Under the pieces are notes generated by a model. The model was not told the DNA's origin, did no database searches, and saw nothing but the letters and a program-made list of their open reading frames with translations. Shown here in pieces: positions 35,171 through 45,279 of a stretch of 64,000 nucleotides of DNA. A program made the position numbers and the translations under genes. Source of the DNA: Botryosphaeria dothidea (lineage: Eukaryota > Ascomycota > Dothideomycetes > Botryosphaeriales > Botryosphaeriaceae). The stretch lies in contig WWBZ02000001.1 in NCBI GenBank assembly GCA_011503125.2, forward strand, positions 5,084,001-5,148,000, written 5' to 3'. Position 1 is the first letter of the stretch. Each line of letters opens with the position of its first letter.

Positions 35171-35718
35171 ATGCAGTTCTCTTACCTCGCTGTCCCGCTC
35201 TCCCTCATCGCCCTGGTGGCGGCTCTTCCCTCTCCTTCTATTGAGGAAATCACCGGCGAAGTCAACCACTTCGTCGACGGTCTGGAGAACGTCAAGATCA
35301 CTGGTCTGAGCAAGAGTAAGTCTTCTAGGGAGAAAGCCACCAATTGCACGGCTAACAATTTTGTACAGGGCAAGGCTGCAATCTAGGCGGTAAGAGACAG
35401 CTCTGTTGATGATTCAACGCATCTTACTAACACCAGCAAAGATTGTGCTAAGGCGGCTGCCCCCCAAGTCGTTTCTTGCTCCAAGGCATTTTTGACGAAG
35501 TGTAAGGTGCTACATACTTTCTGATCATGATTGGTTCTGATATGATGAGCAGCGGACATTTGGGATGATGCTGCATGCGCAGCTGGTATCATTGCTCTTA
35601 GCACGAACACTGTAGGTATTCCCCGATGGTTCATTCTGATGATATTTGCTAAGGCCATACTTAGCCCGCTCAATGCTCTCCCTGTCTTTCTCAGCTCAAG
35701 GATAAGATTCCGTTCTAA
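35171..35718 (+). CDS. Secreted cysteine-rich protein resembling the fungal calcium-binding protein (Cbp1-like) family
   Basis: Five tiny exons (35171-35315, 35369-35389, 35442-35501, 35553-35611, 35665-35718) total 113 codons, 112 residues. The order is signal peptide (MQFSYLAVPLSLIALVAALP), an acidic propeptide-like stretch to residue 47, a dibasic Kex2-type site (GLSKR then QGCN), and a mature domain of about 63 residues with six cysteines: C-x4-C near its start, VVSC, AAC, then C-x2-C close to the end. This spacing resembles what I recall of the Cbp1/fungal calcium-binding family (helical, disulphide-linked, secreted), but the likeness is weak and from memory. The 21-base second exon and the last exon are supported by in-frame joins and by completing the cysteine set. 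Function here is unknown; related proteins occur in saprobes as well as pathogens. Confidence 0.75.
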
Positions 35719-36098
35719 TAAACTCAAATATGGGGGGCTCTATTCGAAATGGTGGTTTAAATAAACGCAGGGAGCATAGTGTTCAGCAAGGCAAGTCCTC
35801 AGGGGCATGGGAGATTCAGTAGGAACGGTCAGATAAGCAAAATTGAAACTATGGTCTCCTTCATCTACCAAAATGCATGTGCTTTGAGATTTCACTGCGA
35901 AGTGACCAGCTTCTTGTTGAGAAAGCCTGCTCTACTTGTATCGACCCACACGAGAGATTTGAAGCCCATTGAAAGGAAAAAAAAACATCTGAGATGCCTG
36001 TATGATATTGAAGTCTTTATCATCACCTTATCCTTAAACGCCGAATATTGCTTTTGAAGCCTGCCCTTGGATACGCGCGCCCAAACCAGATCCTACGT
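35719..36098. other. Convergent intergenic region
   Basis: These 380 bases lie between the Cbp1-like gene and the end of ENP1. A-rich runs near 35980 fit polyadenylation sequence. No gene seen. Confidence 0.45.
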
Positions 36099-37705
36099 TT
36101 ATGAGTCTACGATCATCATGGTATCATCACCTCCATTTCCGACCTCAGGTTCCAGGGGAACTCCTCTTCCACGGCCTTCCAGAAGTTCTCTCCTGACCTC
36201 AGGACCAATCGCCTTGTGTCCTCTCACAAGCAACAAATCAAGTAGTGCTTCTCTTTGGTCCTCTGTGATATCATTCCTGTACCTCTGTGCGAAAGCAAGA
36301 AGACACTGGTGCCACAAAACGGGCAACCTGCCCTCTCCAGCTCTGTACTCAACGACATTGCCCTCCGATACCAGCTCCATGGTACCGTCTGTCGAGAAGT
36401 TTGCGTTCTTGAACCTGAGGAAATGGAAGACTAGGGCGTCGATGACCTTGTACGGAAGGGCGTACTTCTTCTCGAGAAGAACTCGGATGAAGATATTGGT
36501 GGCACCGCCGTTGAATGTGTTGACAGACATTTGCTCTGCGGCTATCTCGCACAGACGGTGCAGGGCAGCGGCAGAGTGAAGGACTGGGATAGAAACTCTG
36601 GCAAGGATACTTCCGACAATGTGGGCCTCCCTCAGAGTGCAGTCACCGTCAGCAACAAGGGGAAACAGGATGCCCTTGAAGAAGGCTGCGGGCTTATACA
36701 GCGCCTTCTTGAGAGCTTTGTAGAGATGCACATTCAGCTTCTTCTGAGGAGAGTCGTGGATATCGGAGCGCACACGTTCGAGAAGAATAGTGTTGAGGAA
36801 GGTCTGAACGGTCTGAGGGTTGGAGGAGACGAAGAGCTTGGTGGCTTCGTAACAAACGTTGGGCGTCCATGACTCCGGGCGAGTAATAGAGATCAGAGTC
36901 TCCCATTCGGGAAGAGTAGGTAGAATCTTGAAGGGTTTGGGAAGCTTTCCGGACTTCCAGCGAGAAAGAATCAGACCGACTCTAAGCCGTAGGTTAGGAA
37001 AGCACAAAAACAGTAGGCAGGAGACCGCTTACTGAGTGTAGACTTCGACCACGCGGGCAGGCAGTTCCACGGCATCTTCGGGCGCGCCTCCGCCAACATA
37101 GCGCGGGCCGTCACCGTTGGCGGCAGCGTCCTGGGCCTCTTTTTCGGCAATCTTCTCAAGAATCAAGGCTGCCAGATTGGTACCACCTGACTGTTCCTCA
37201 GACGCTCCAGGATTGAATAATTGTGAGGGATCAGAAGTGGGATTGAACTTGTTGAACATGTCCAGATCGTTCGGGTCGATCTCCTGCAAAGCGTCAGCCT
37301 TCAGGTCCCTGGAGGCAGAATAACCCTGGGTTGACGTACAATTTCCTCCACAATCTCCTCGTCGTCTTCGTCGCCCCACGCTTCGTCATCATCGCCGTAT
37401 GCGATCTCGTCCTCATCCGATTCGGGACCGTCTTGCAGGCGTGAGTCGAAGGAAAAGGCCGGGTTTTGTTGCTTTGGGCGGCGAGCCTCTAGCTCTGCCT
37501 CTTCCTCCTCTGCCAGATCTTGGCCGATTCTGAGGATCTTTTGCGAAGCCTTGGAGTCGACGTAGCCTTGTTCGTCTTCGGTCTCGGAGCGGGTCTTCCT
37601 CTTTCCAGCCTTCTGCTTCAGCGGGTTTGAAGGCGCGTAGTCCTCGACGAGCGGATTGTGGCGGCGAGCATGGCGCGCATCGGCGGCCGACGTGGCCTTT
37701 GGCAT
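36099..37705 (-). CDS. ENP1: Bystin / essential nuclear protein 1
   Basis: This is a 40S pre-ribosome assembly factor of the nucleolus, needed for 20S pre-rRNA maturation. Three exons (37705-37340, 37283-37033, 36981-36099) give 499 residues, as expected for Enp1. The head (MPKATSAADARHARRHNPL) is the basic Enp1 start, followed by a highly acidic region (DEDEIAYGDDDEAWGDED). The bystin domain begins at IDPNDLDMFNKFNP, continues through RVVEVYTQVGLILSRWKSGK and LPEWETLISITRPESW, and includes FFKGILFPLVADGDCTLRE and KKYALPYKVIDALVFHF. The gene is head-to-head with BRE2 across 219 bases. Confidence 0.97.
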
Positions 37706-37924
37706 TGTCGCAGTCGGGCGGAGGTGATACGGACAACCTTAAGGCGATATTTCTGCGAGGGCGGGGCGGGGCGCAACTGCAGAGTGTTTTTTGGGTGTGG
37801 GCTTGAAATTTCTCGAGAGCGGGCTGCGCAGCCCGCAAATCCCGCCCGGCGCACAGACCTATTTGAACGCGTTCTTGCGCCAGCTCCGGCGCGCACCACC
37901 AGCTCCGCACAAACGACAAACACC
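37706..37924. promoter_or_regulatory. Short bidirectional promoter, ENP1 / BRE2
   Basis: Only 219 bases separate the two start codons. The spacer is GC-rich and has no TATA box on either strand, as expected for constitutive housekeeping genes sharing a nucleosome-free region. Confidence 0.6.
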
Positions 37925-39639
37925 ATGGCTGAGCCTCAGCCGCCGTCCCGCGGCACGACGCCCGGCCTGACGCCTGGAGTCAAGCGACCGCACGAGGAAG
38001 ACCACGTCCCCGCCGTACCATCGCCGTTGAACCCCGACCCAGTCGCCCGCTCGCGTCCCGCCAAAGCTCCGCAGCGTGAGCAGCGTGAGAAGCGCGATTC
38101 GCTGAAGAAGCGCGAGGCCCAGGCCAGCTCGCGCGGAACCACTCCGGACATCAAGGTTAAGAACAAGCTGGCCTCGGCCCCTGCCCCCCTCAACTACATC
38201 GTTGAGACGGAAAACCTGAAGCTTCAGGATTTCGAGGCTCCAAAAGCGCTAGCTTTCATCTCCCACGAACCACCGCTATTCACTCCAGATGGCCAGCTAG
38301 AGCTCAAGCGGCCATTGGACCAGTATGTCCTCCCGCTATCCTCAAGACAGCTTGCTAAGTGCTTTCCAGCGCGTCGAACCGCAGGCAGTTCCGTTACTAT
38401 CCTTGCGTTGCCGATCCTCTCTTCCGTCACAAACAATACTTTCGCCAGACCGACACCAAGCCCTTTGCTGCACGTCTCAGCTTTGAGGATAGCGACAAAT
38501 GGATCCATTTCGACGATTCTGCTACCGTCTTCACCAACGAACGCGGCTGGCGCATGAGCCGTGCCAACGTTGTCGCCCGAGAAGGCAGATACTACTATGA
38601 GGTCAAGATCATTCGCGGCGTACCCAGCGAGGGCCCTCCAGTACCTAAAGGCCAGGAAGGCAATCCTCAGCCACACATTCGCATGGGATGGGCACGTCGT
38701 GAAGCCCCACTTGATGCTCCACCAGGCTTTGATGGATACAGCTACGGCATTAAGGATATTGGCTTTGAGACGATGCACAAGTCTCGCCCGGGAAAATTGT
38801 ACAACCCGCCAAAGGGTTCCAAGAAGCCCAAGACAGCAGTGGGAAAACCTCAGGTCGAGTACCTCGAGGAGGATCATATCCGCGAAGGCGATGTGATTGG
38901 TCTGGAGATTGTTTTGCCCTCCATATCGCTCCACCGCAAGGTCGTCGAAGGCATTTACAACCCGGCCGTAGACATGAGCGACGGCTTCGATGATCCGGTG
39001 GAAGGAGCCCACGACATCATCCGCGATCGTATTGCGGTGCCTTTCAAGGGAAACAACTGGTTTGAGGTCAATGAATATCAACCGACCAAGCCCATGGAGA
39101 GCTACGCTGATCGTGGAATCTTCAACTCGGTGACTCCCAGTCCGAATCACGGCGATGTGCCTCTAAGGTCGTTGCCACATTCTGCAATCAGGGTGTACAG
39201 GAACGGTAAGCCTGTGGGCACTGCTTTCGAGGGACTTATGTCATTTCTACCTCCGGCGTCGTCGCCAGTCCCTTCATCAAACCCGCTGGTGAGATTAGGA
39301 CTGGATGATGGAATGCTGGGCTACTTCCCAGTCGTCGCTGCCTTCTGCGGGGGTATAGCTCAAGTCAACTTTGGTCCCGATTTCTGGTGCTCACCGCCTG
39401 GTCTGGAAGACGTCGACATGGGCGGAAGCGACGGCTTTGCGCCAGATGGCAGGAAGCTACGCCCAATCGGAGACCGTTACAAGGAGCAGGTTGCGGAGGA
39501 TATAGTGTGGGATATCATCGATGACGTGGGGTTTTACGTGGCCAACCGAGACGACCAGAACAGCAGCCGTACAGGCGCGATGAAAGCACCGCCGACCGCC
39601 CGCGGAATAGCAAATCTAAAGGAGGACGATGGTTTCTAG
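37925..39639 (+). CDS. BRE2: COMPASS subunit Bre2 / Ash2-like SPRY protein
   Basis: Bre2 is the Ash2L-type subunit of the Set1/COMPASS histone H3K4 methyltransferase in the nucleus. Two exons (37925-38322 and 38370-39639) give 555 residues. A Pro/Lys-rich disordered head (about 1-110) precedes the split SPRY domain: RYYPCVADPLFRHKQYFRQT, RGWRMSRANVVAREGRYYYE, PHIRMGWARREAPLDAPPGF and DGYSYGIKDIGFETMHKSR, then an insert, then REGDVIGLEIVLP. The C-terminal SPRY strands resume at IRVYRNGKPVGTAFEGLMSF and YFPVVAAFCGGIAQVNFGPDF. The ending (VAEDIVWDIIDDV) resembles the segment that contacts the Sdc1/DPY30 dimer in relatives. The short intron restores PLDHASNRRQFRY. Confidence 0.93.
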
Positions 39640-40005
39640 AAGAAGAGGATTCCCGGACAGATCCACAGCAAAACTTCAAGCCGTCGTTATGCGAGCACAG
39701 AACGGGCCTCTAGCACGTCCGAGCACCCTGACTGGGTTTCGCTCACCGCCTTGGTGCTTAGATGGCCGTCTTCCTGATTGGGTGGCGTGAGGACCAAGGA
39801 CCCTTGGGAGGGGTCCGGCCGCTAATGCGGGGCAGCTGACGGATGCTCTGACACGAGCCTGCTTGCGCTTTAAGAGCTCCTCACCGGCGACAGGCTGCTC
39901 TTCTTCTCCCCTGTCACTGATCGCATACTCCTGCACTCTTCAAACTTGGTCACCTTCAAGCGCAACCACACAAAACACCACACGAATCCAACAGGATCAG
40001 CAACC
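39640..40005. other. Intergenic region
   Basis: These 366 bases hold the 3' end of BRE2 and the leader of the miniprotein gene. The last 60 bases are rich in CAACCACACAA, a typical fungal leader. No gene seen. Confidence 0.45.
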
Positions 40006-40181
40006 ATGTACACTCCTACCGTCCTCGTCAACTCCCACGACTCCTCCTGCCCCAAGTGCGGCGCTACCATCCAGGGTGGTGGCAAGACTTGCAGCTCCTG
40101 CGGAAGCGTATGTGTTCTCCTGGGATTTTAGAGACAAGCGCTTGCTCACTCTTCTTGCACGAACAGACCTGCCCCGTTTAA
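40006..40181 (+). CDS. 38-residue cysteine-rich miniprotein
   Basis: This gene is easily missed. Exon 1 (40006-40107) encodes 34 residues; a 59-base intron with a GTATGT donor and AACAG acceptor leads to a 15-base last exon (40167-40181) encoding TCPV and the stop. The product has two CxxC pairs (CPKC near residue 15 and CSSC near residue 29) and a fifth cysteine in the final TCPV. This looks like a minimal zinc ribbon or a metallothionein-like metal binder; there is no signal peptide. Without the intron the frame would read on into 9 unrelated residues, ending at 40131 without the fifth cysteine. The leader and codon choice (third-position C) look like those of a well-expressed fungal gene. 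Function is unknown; the coding call is moderately confident. Confidence 0.6.
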
Positions 40182-41085
40182 GTGGATCGCCTTTCCATAA
40201 AGTCCTCGACAATACGAAAGGAGCATGTGAGCGGAGTATCTTGGGGAAGGCGACAGAGGGTTACGGCGTTGAAGTGATTGCACTGGCCTGGTGTTCAGTG
40301 GGAGTACGATACGGAGTAGTTGATCGGGAGGTTCTCAGATGATAGTTCAACAATATAAGGCCACTATGCATCGATGTTTCGTGTGCTCTGTCATGACAGT
40401 GTGAGGCGCAATAAGTGGAGCTGAAGGGGTGGTTATCTGCTGGTTAGAGTGAACGCGTTCACCCGCTCACTCTGCTTGATTCCGTGCTTCGGCTGCGATG
40501 ATCCATATATTTGCGTTTTCATCGTTTGGTTTATGTTGTAGCACCGAGTGTGCACGCGCATTTGCGGTGCTACGTGTGTATTAAAGTAGAGTATGGAAAT
40601 ATCGGACCTACCATATGGAAGGTCCGACTAGCTGCGGCGGCACTTACCAACACGGAGTCATGCATGATAGACACATATTGGAGATGCAACCAGTAAACTC
40701 AGTTTCGGCATATACAACGTATCCATATTTGTTCAAGCAACGCCGTTGAACTATCAGGTTCGTTATCAGCGATAAATATGTGATAAAGCTTGCTTATCGG
40801 TATTCCGCCTTTGTGCATTCCGCCTAATCATTGGCTGACGCTAAGAACCCGATGTGGGGAACAGGCGGGACGGAAAAGATGCGCGAGGCGGCTGAGATTC
40901 CGCGACTCTAAATTGCGACAACGGAAGGCGAGGGCGAGCTCTACACTTCAAAGGCGTGTTCTTACACATCGTAGGGCGCAACTTGTCAACAACGGCGGCT
41001 TTCAAGTTCTGCTGTCTCTCTACTGTTAAGCTTCCCAATTGCCCCGATAGAGCCAGCAACAACCCAGCAACGAGCGCGGCAAAAG
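40182..41085. other. Intergenic region with two palindromes
   Basis: About 0.9 kb without a supported gene. It contains a perfect 14-bp palindrome at 40449-40462 (GTGAACGCGTTCAC) and a near-perfect 26-bp palindrome at 40602-40627 centred on CCATATGG. The 3' half must carry the promoter of the decarboxylase gene. Confidence 0.5.
40602..40627. repeat. Near-perfect palindrome centred on CCATATGG
   Basis: The 26-base stretch reads the same on both strands except for one mismatched pair: TCGGACCTA, CCATATGG, AAGGTCCGA. It could be a dimeric transcription-factor site or a hairpin. It lies about 460 bases upstream of the decarboxylase gene and 420 downstream of the miniprotein. Confidence 0.55.
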
Positions 41086-42792
41086 ATGGATTCCAACCAG
41101 TTCCGCGAAGCGGCCCACGCCGCCATTGAAGAAAGTCAGCAAGCCCCAATTCTTGCAAAATCTACGTTCAATTGTGCTGACGGATGTTTCGTGCGGCAGT
41201 CATTCAGTACTATGATAATATCGAGTCTCGCCGCGTCCTCTCCGACGTCTCGCCTGGATACCTGCGCAAGCTTATCCCTTCCTCCGCACCGCAAACCCCA
41301 GAACCATGGTCGGTCATCCAGCCCGACATCGAGCGCGTCATCATGCCGGGTCTGACCCATTGGCAGTCGCCCAACTTTATGGCCTTCTTCCCTGCACACT
41401 CCACATACCCGGGCATGCTGGGAGAGATGTACAGCGCGGCGTTTACGGCGCCGGCCTTTAACTGGCTGTGCTCGCCCGCCGTGACTGAGCTTGAGACGGT
41501 GGTGCTGGACTGGCTGGCGCAACTACTGGGGCTGCCGGAGTGCTATCTCAGCAAAGGCGAGGGCGGTGGTGTGATCCAGGGAAGTGCCAGCGAGGCAATT
41601 GTCACGGTCATGGTGGCCGCGAGGGAGAGAGCGCTGAGGGAGCTGAGTAAGGGTCTGGAGGGCAAAGAGAAGGAGGACAATATCGACTCGTTGAGAGGAA
41701 AGCTCGTGGCACTAGGCAGCGAACACTCGCACAGCTCGACGCAAAAGGGCGCCATTATCGCGGGTACCAAATACAGGTCTGTGCCGGCCGGTAGGGAGGA
41801 TGACTTTGCTATGACGGGCAAGGGCCTGAGGAGGGTGTTGGAAGAGTGCGAGAAGGACGGTTTGATCCCATACTACTTGACGGCTACCTTGGGTACCACA
41901 TCGACCTGCGCGGTTGATAAGTTCGCCGAGATCGCCGAGGTGCTGAAGGACTACCCTAACCTCTGGGTCCACGTTGACGCTGCGTACGCTGGCGCCGCTC
42001 TGGTATGTGAGGAGTACCACCACTTGACTCCTCCCCTCGCCCACTTTGACAGCTTCGACTTGAACATGCACAAGTGGCTGTTGACCAACTTCGACGCAAG
42101 GTGAGATACTCCACTTGGTACCGGTTTGCTTCAGGACTAACACGCCCGGCAGCTGTCTCTTCGTGAAGAAGCGCTCCGAACTGACCAGCGCCCTATCCAT
42201 CACGCCCTCCTACCTCCGCAACTCCTTCTCCGACTCCGGCCTCGTGACCGACTACCGTGACTGGCAGATCCCGCTTGGCCGCCGCTTCCGCTCGCTCAAG
42301 GTCTGGTTCGTCCTGCGCTCGTACGGCGCGGAAGGTCTGAAGGAACACATCCGCAAGCACGTCAAGTGGGGCGAGCTGTTCAATGAGCTGGCAAAGTCCC
42401 GTTCCGAACTCTTCGAGTTGATCTCGGGGCCCAACTTCGCCCTGAACGTCATCAACATCGTGCCGCGGCGTAAGTGGCTCAAGGGCCGTGAGAGGCGTGT
42501 CAGTGCCAGCAAGCCGGATCCTGACCATGAGGCTTACCTCAATGATTTCACCTCCGATGCGGAGAAGCATGCGTTGCTCGACGCCAACGAGATCACTAAG
42601 GAGGTGTACGAGCTCATTAACACGCGTGGCGAGATTTACTTGACGAGCGGCATTGTGGGTGGTATCTATGTCATTAGAGTGGTTGCGAGCACGCCTAGAG
42701 TAGAGGAGAAGCATATCAGGAAAGCATTTGACATTTTGGTAAAGACGGCTGAAGAGGTCTTGAACAAGAAGGCTGGAGATGGTGCAGTGTAG
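41086..42792 (+). CDS. Aromatic-L-amino-acid decarboxylase family (PLP group II)
   Basis: This is a pyridoxal-phosphate decarboxylase of the DOPA/tryptophan/tyrosine decarboxylase family, cytosolic. Three exons (41086-41134, 41200-42100, 42153-42792) give 529 residues. Family marks in order: IIQYYDNIESRRVLSDVSPG, THWQSPNFMAFFPAHSTYP, NWLCSPAVTELETVVLDWLA, GGGVIQGSASEAIV, ATLGTTSTCAVD, LWVHVDAAYAGAALVCEEY and the PLP lysine in FDLNMHKWLL (about Lys308). The 49-base first exon joins AAIEE to IIQYY in frame, as in relatives. The active-site residues are intact. Which aromatic amino acid is used cannot be read from sequence. It has no obvious functional link to its neighbours. Confidence 0.95.
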
Positions 42793-45279
42793 AGATAAAA
42801 GCGATTTTGCATATACTCAAGATAGATTAGAAGTTCACTCACATAGTTGGAAATGCACAAATCTAATTTGTCCATTGTTTTTTTTGCATTATGTCATAAT
42901 TGATTCGCTCATGTACTTGTATCGAAGATCGGAGATCGAAGATTTCAATGACTTTGATATTTTCGAAGAGCTCTCCGAACGTTGACGCTACGTAGAGTAA
43001 AAAGATGTACAGAGGGGCGGCGCAGCCGAAGGCGGGCGCCGAATGCGAGAAACCCATAGGCAAGCTAAACAAAAGTCATATCAAGACTGCCATGGGGAGC
43101 CAAAGCATTCATTCGGACGCGAATGTATTGCATTTTAGTGACAAAGCTATCCGGGCGGATGGTTCGACTCCCCATAGAAGTATGGCATTCGGCCATAATT
43201 CTCGGCTGTAGCATCCATCTATAGAGTTCAAATCTGGGACGGACGGTCCATGGCATCAACCTTTCAGACTTTCTGGATAGTCGAGAGAATCAGCTCTGGT
43301 TATTCCAACAGAGTTGTCAAATTCCCGAGGGTGTAGGTCCAAGGGACCAGAGACCACCACCGAATGCACATCAAATGACGTTTGTCCTTCTTCGAAAAGA
43401 TGGTATTCCCGTAAAAGCCGTTCAGACCGCATACTTGCGCTCATGGAGCGCGATCAATTTGCCAGCTGGTAGTTCGTCATGCCGTTCTTTTTTCGTTTCG
43501 TTTTTTCGTCTTTTCGCCGGTCCGAACAGTCATCTTGGCATGACGGAAAGCACGCGAAGCAGGCATCGTGAAAACAGGATACTTCGTGGTGTGATGTACA
43601 GTGACGTCCATCGGCTCAAACGTCGGAGCGCCCTTCTCTCCGACGCGCAGCGGTTTGAACGGCATGTTTGCATAGTGGGGCTTCGGGTCGTCGAAGAAAC
43701 AGCAAAGGGAGCTTTGACTAGAACGAGTCATCGATATCGGTAACTGCCGAGCTTCAATCCGATCCATGCCATAACACCTGGACAGGGGTCAAATGAAGCT
43801 GTGGATAAGCAGTTAATAGTCTCGGAATCTATAGTTCTTGAGACGAATACGGTTCAAGATGCAACCTAGAAGCGAAAAGGAAAGGAGACGGAAGAGCAGA
43901 TCACGGAAAACATTACCGAGATATTGGCCGGCTTGACCTGTACAGCCTCATCAGACCGAAGTCCAGATGCGCAAATCATTGTTACGAAGGGGCGTATGCA
44001 ATATCACGGAAAAAGTGCCTGAGACCCCGGTTCGCTCGCTCCTTGGTAGAGTGGTTGATGCTTCGGCGTACCAATAGCTCTCCGGAGATCAAAAGGCGAT
44101 CCCGTGTCTCGATGAGATGGGTCCAAGACCAACGGCGTTGGATATGAAGGTGATACCGCGGTTTATGGAACAGGGAAAACATTGGGGGCCGATGGATGGG
44201 TCGTAGCTCGTGGCTAGCGCGACTGCCCTCTGCCAAGAAGAGACACGTTGAAGGTTGGGCCTTCCGTCCGAGCGAAGGTGTGCATATGATATGCGGTCGA
44301 AGCCCATGCGGATGGTGGCTTCACTTAGGCTACCCTTATGGGGCTGCGTTGACTCCGGGGCCCAACGAACCGCAGATGCGCTCGCTTTCTCAAAAGAGAC
44401 GGTCGAATCCGGGGGGGAAAAAGCACAAGACGGTCGGCTGGGGATGCGGACATCAAGGCGTTGACAAGTCGGGTGATACGTCCCAGGGCGACATCGAAGC
44501 ATGCCTTTGCTAGGCCGGCTTCATGCGAAGGCCGTGGTAGGATGCACAAGGGTGATCGGAGAAAAGGGTGGTCCAGGACGGGTTTCGGGGGTTGATAATG
44601 TCACAGCACAGCTCTACTGCTGTACCCCGGCTGGCGCGAAGCAGACGACAAGGCATCCAGCAGCAATCAATACATACCGTGTACCTTGCCACAGCCACGG
44701 TGGAGCTGGCGTCGCGTGGATGGAGGGCGGATCTCGATCACACATGGTGCTGCATCTGTGGACGCAAGCAAATGTCGGCTCAAGGCTGCAAGGAGCAGGG
44801 GATCGCTCAGCCAAAGCACGGGTCTCTGGCTAGGTACGTCTTCGCTGCTCGAGAAAGGAAACAGAACAACGCAGCCCCGATTCCCCGTGGACACCGTGCG
44901 ACCGCGCGTCAGCTCAGGCGGGCTGGGAGGTGCAGGCAATGTCCGCACCCTCAAAGCACAGGCGGCAGCGGGACCTGGAGCTGAGCTTTGACGACTCAAA
45001 CGGGCTCTGTGCATGTGCCGACGCAGTTGAGCAAGATCCTGGTTCGGTATGCGGGGACGTAGTGTAGTTGCAGTTGTTCCTGGAGACTTGCTTGCGTTAA
45101 TCGCAGAGTGTCGCTGCATGCAGTGAACGTTGGCGGGCGGCGGGTAGGGTGGTTGCGGGAGCTGAGTTTGCGGAAGCTGCAGCCGGCATCTCAGTCCGCC
45201 ACGAATGCCAAGAGAAAACGCACGTGGCCGCGAGATTTCGCAACCGCGCTGCCCTTCATCCACGACGTCCAGCACAACC
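42793..45279. other. 2.5 kb gene-free stretch with a foldback repeat
   Basis: No supported gene. A copy of the foldback repeat lies at 43091-43176. Open frames of up to 258 codons on the minus strand (44667-45443) have no recognisable domain and overlap frames on the plus strand; the GC-rich composition explains them. The last 150 bases are the leader of the uL15m gene. Confidence 0.5.
43091..43176 (+). repeat. Foldback repeat, copy B
   Basis: Plus-orientation copy. The left end is ATGGGGAGCCAAAGCATTC and the right end GGTTCGACTCCCCAT; these pair except for several transition mismatches. The core keeps TTTTAGTGACAAAGCTATCC, matching copies A and D. The right end resembles a tRNA B-box by chance, but no cloverleaf can be drawn. 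Confidence 0.75.

Noticed and set aside
38224..39150. 308-codon open frame on the minus strand
   Set aside because: It is antisense to the SPRY domain of BRE2, which is well conserved on the plus strand.
43155..43175. tRNA-like B box (GGTTCGACTCC)
   Set aside because: It matches the RNA polymerase III B-box consensus, but no acceptor, D or anticodon arms can be drawn. The motif is a variant of the foldback right arm, and sister copies do not keep it.
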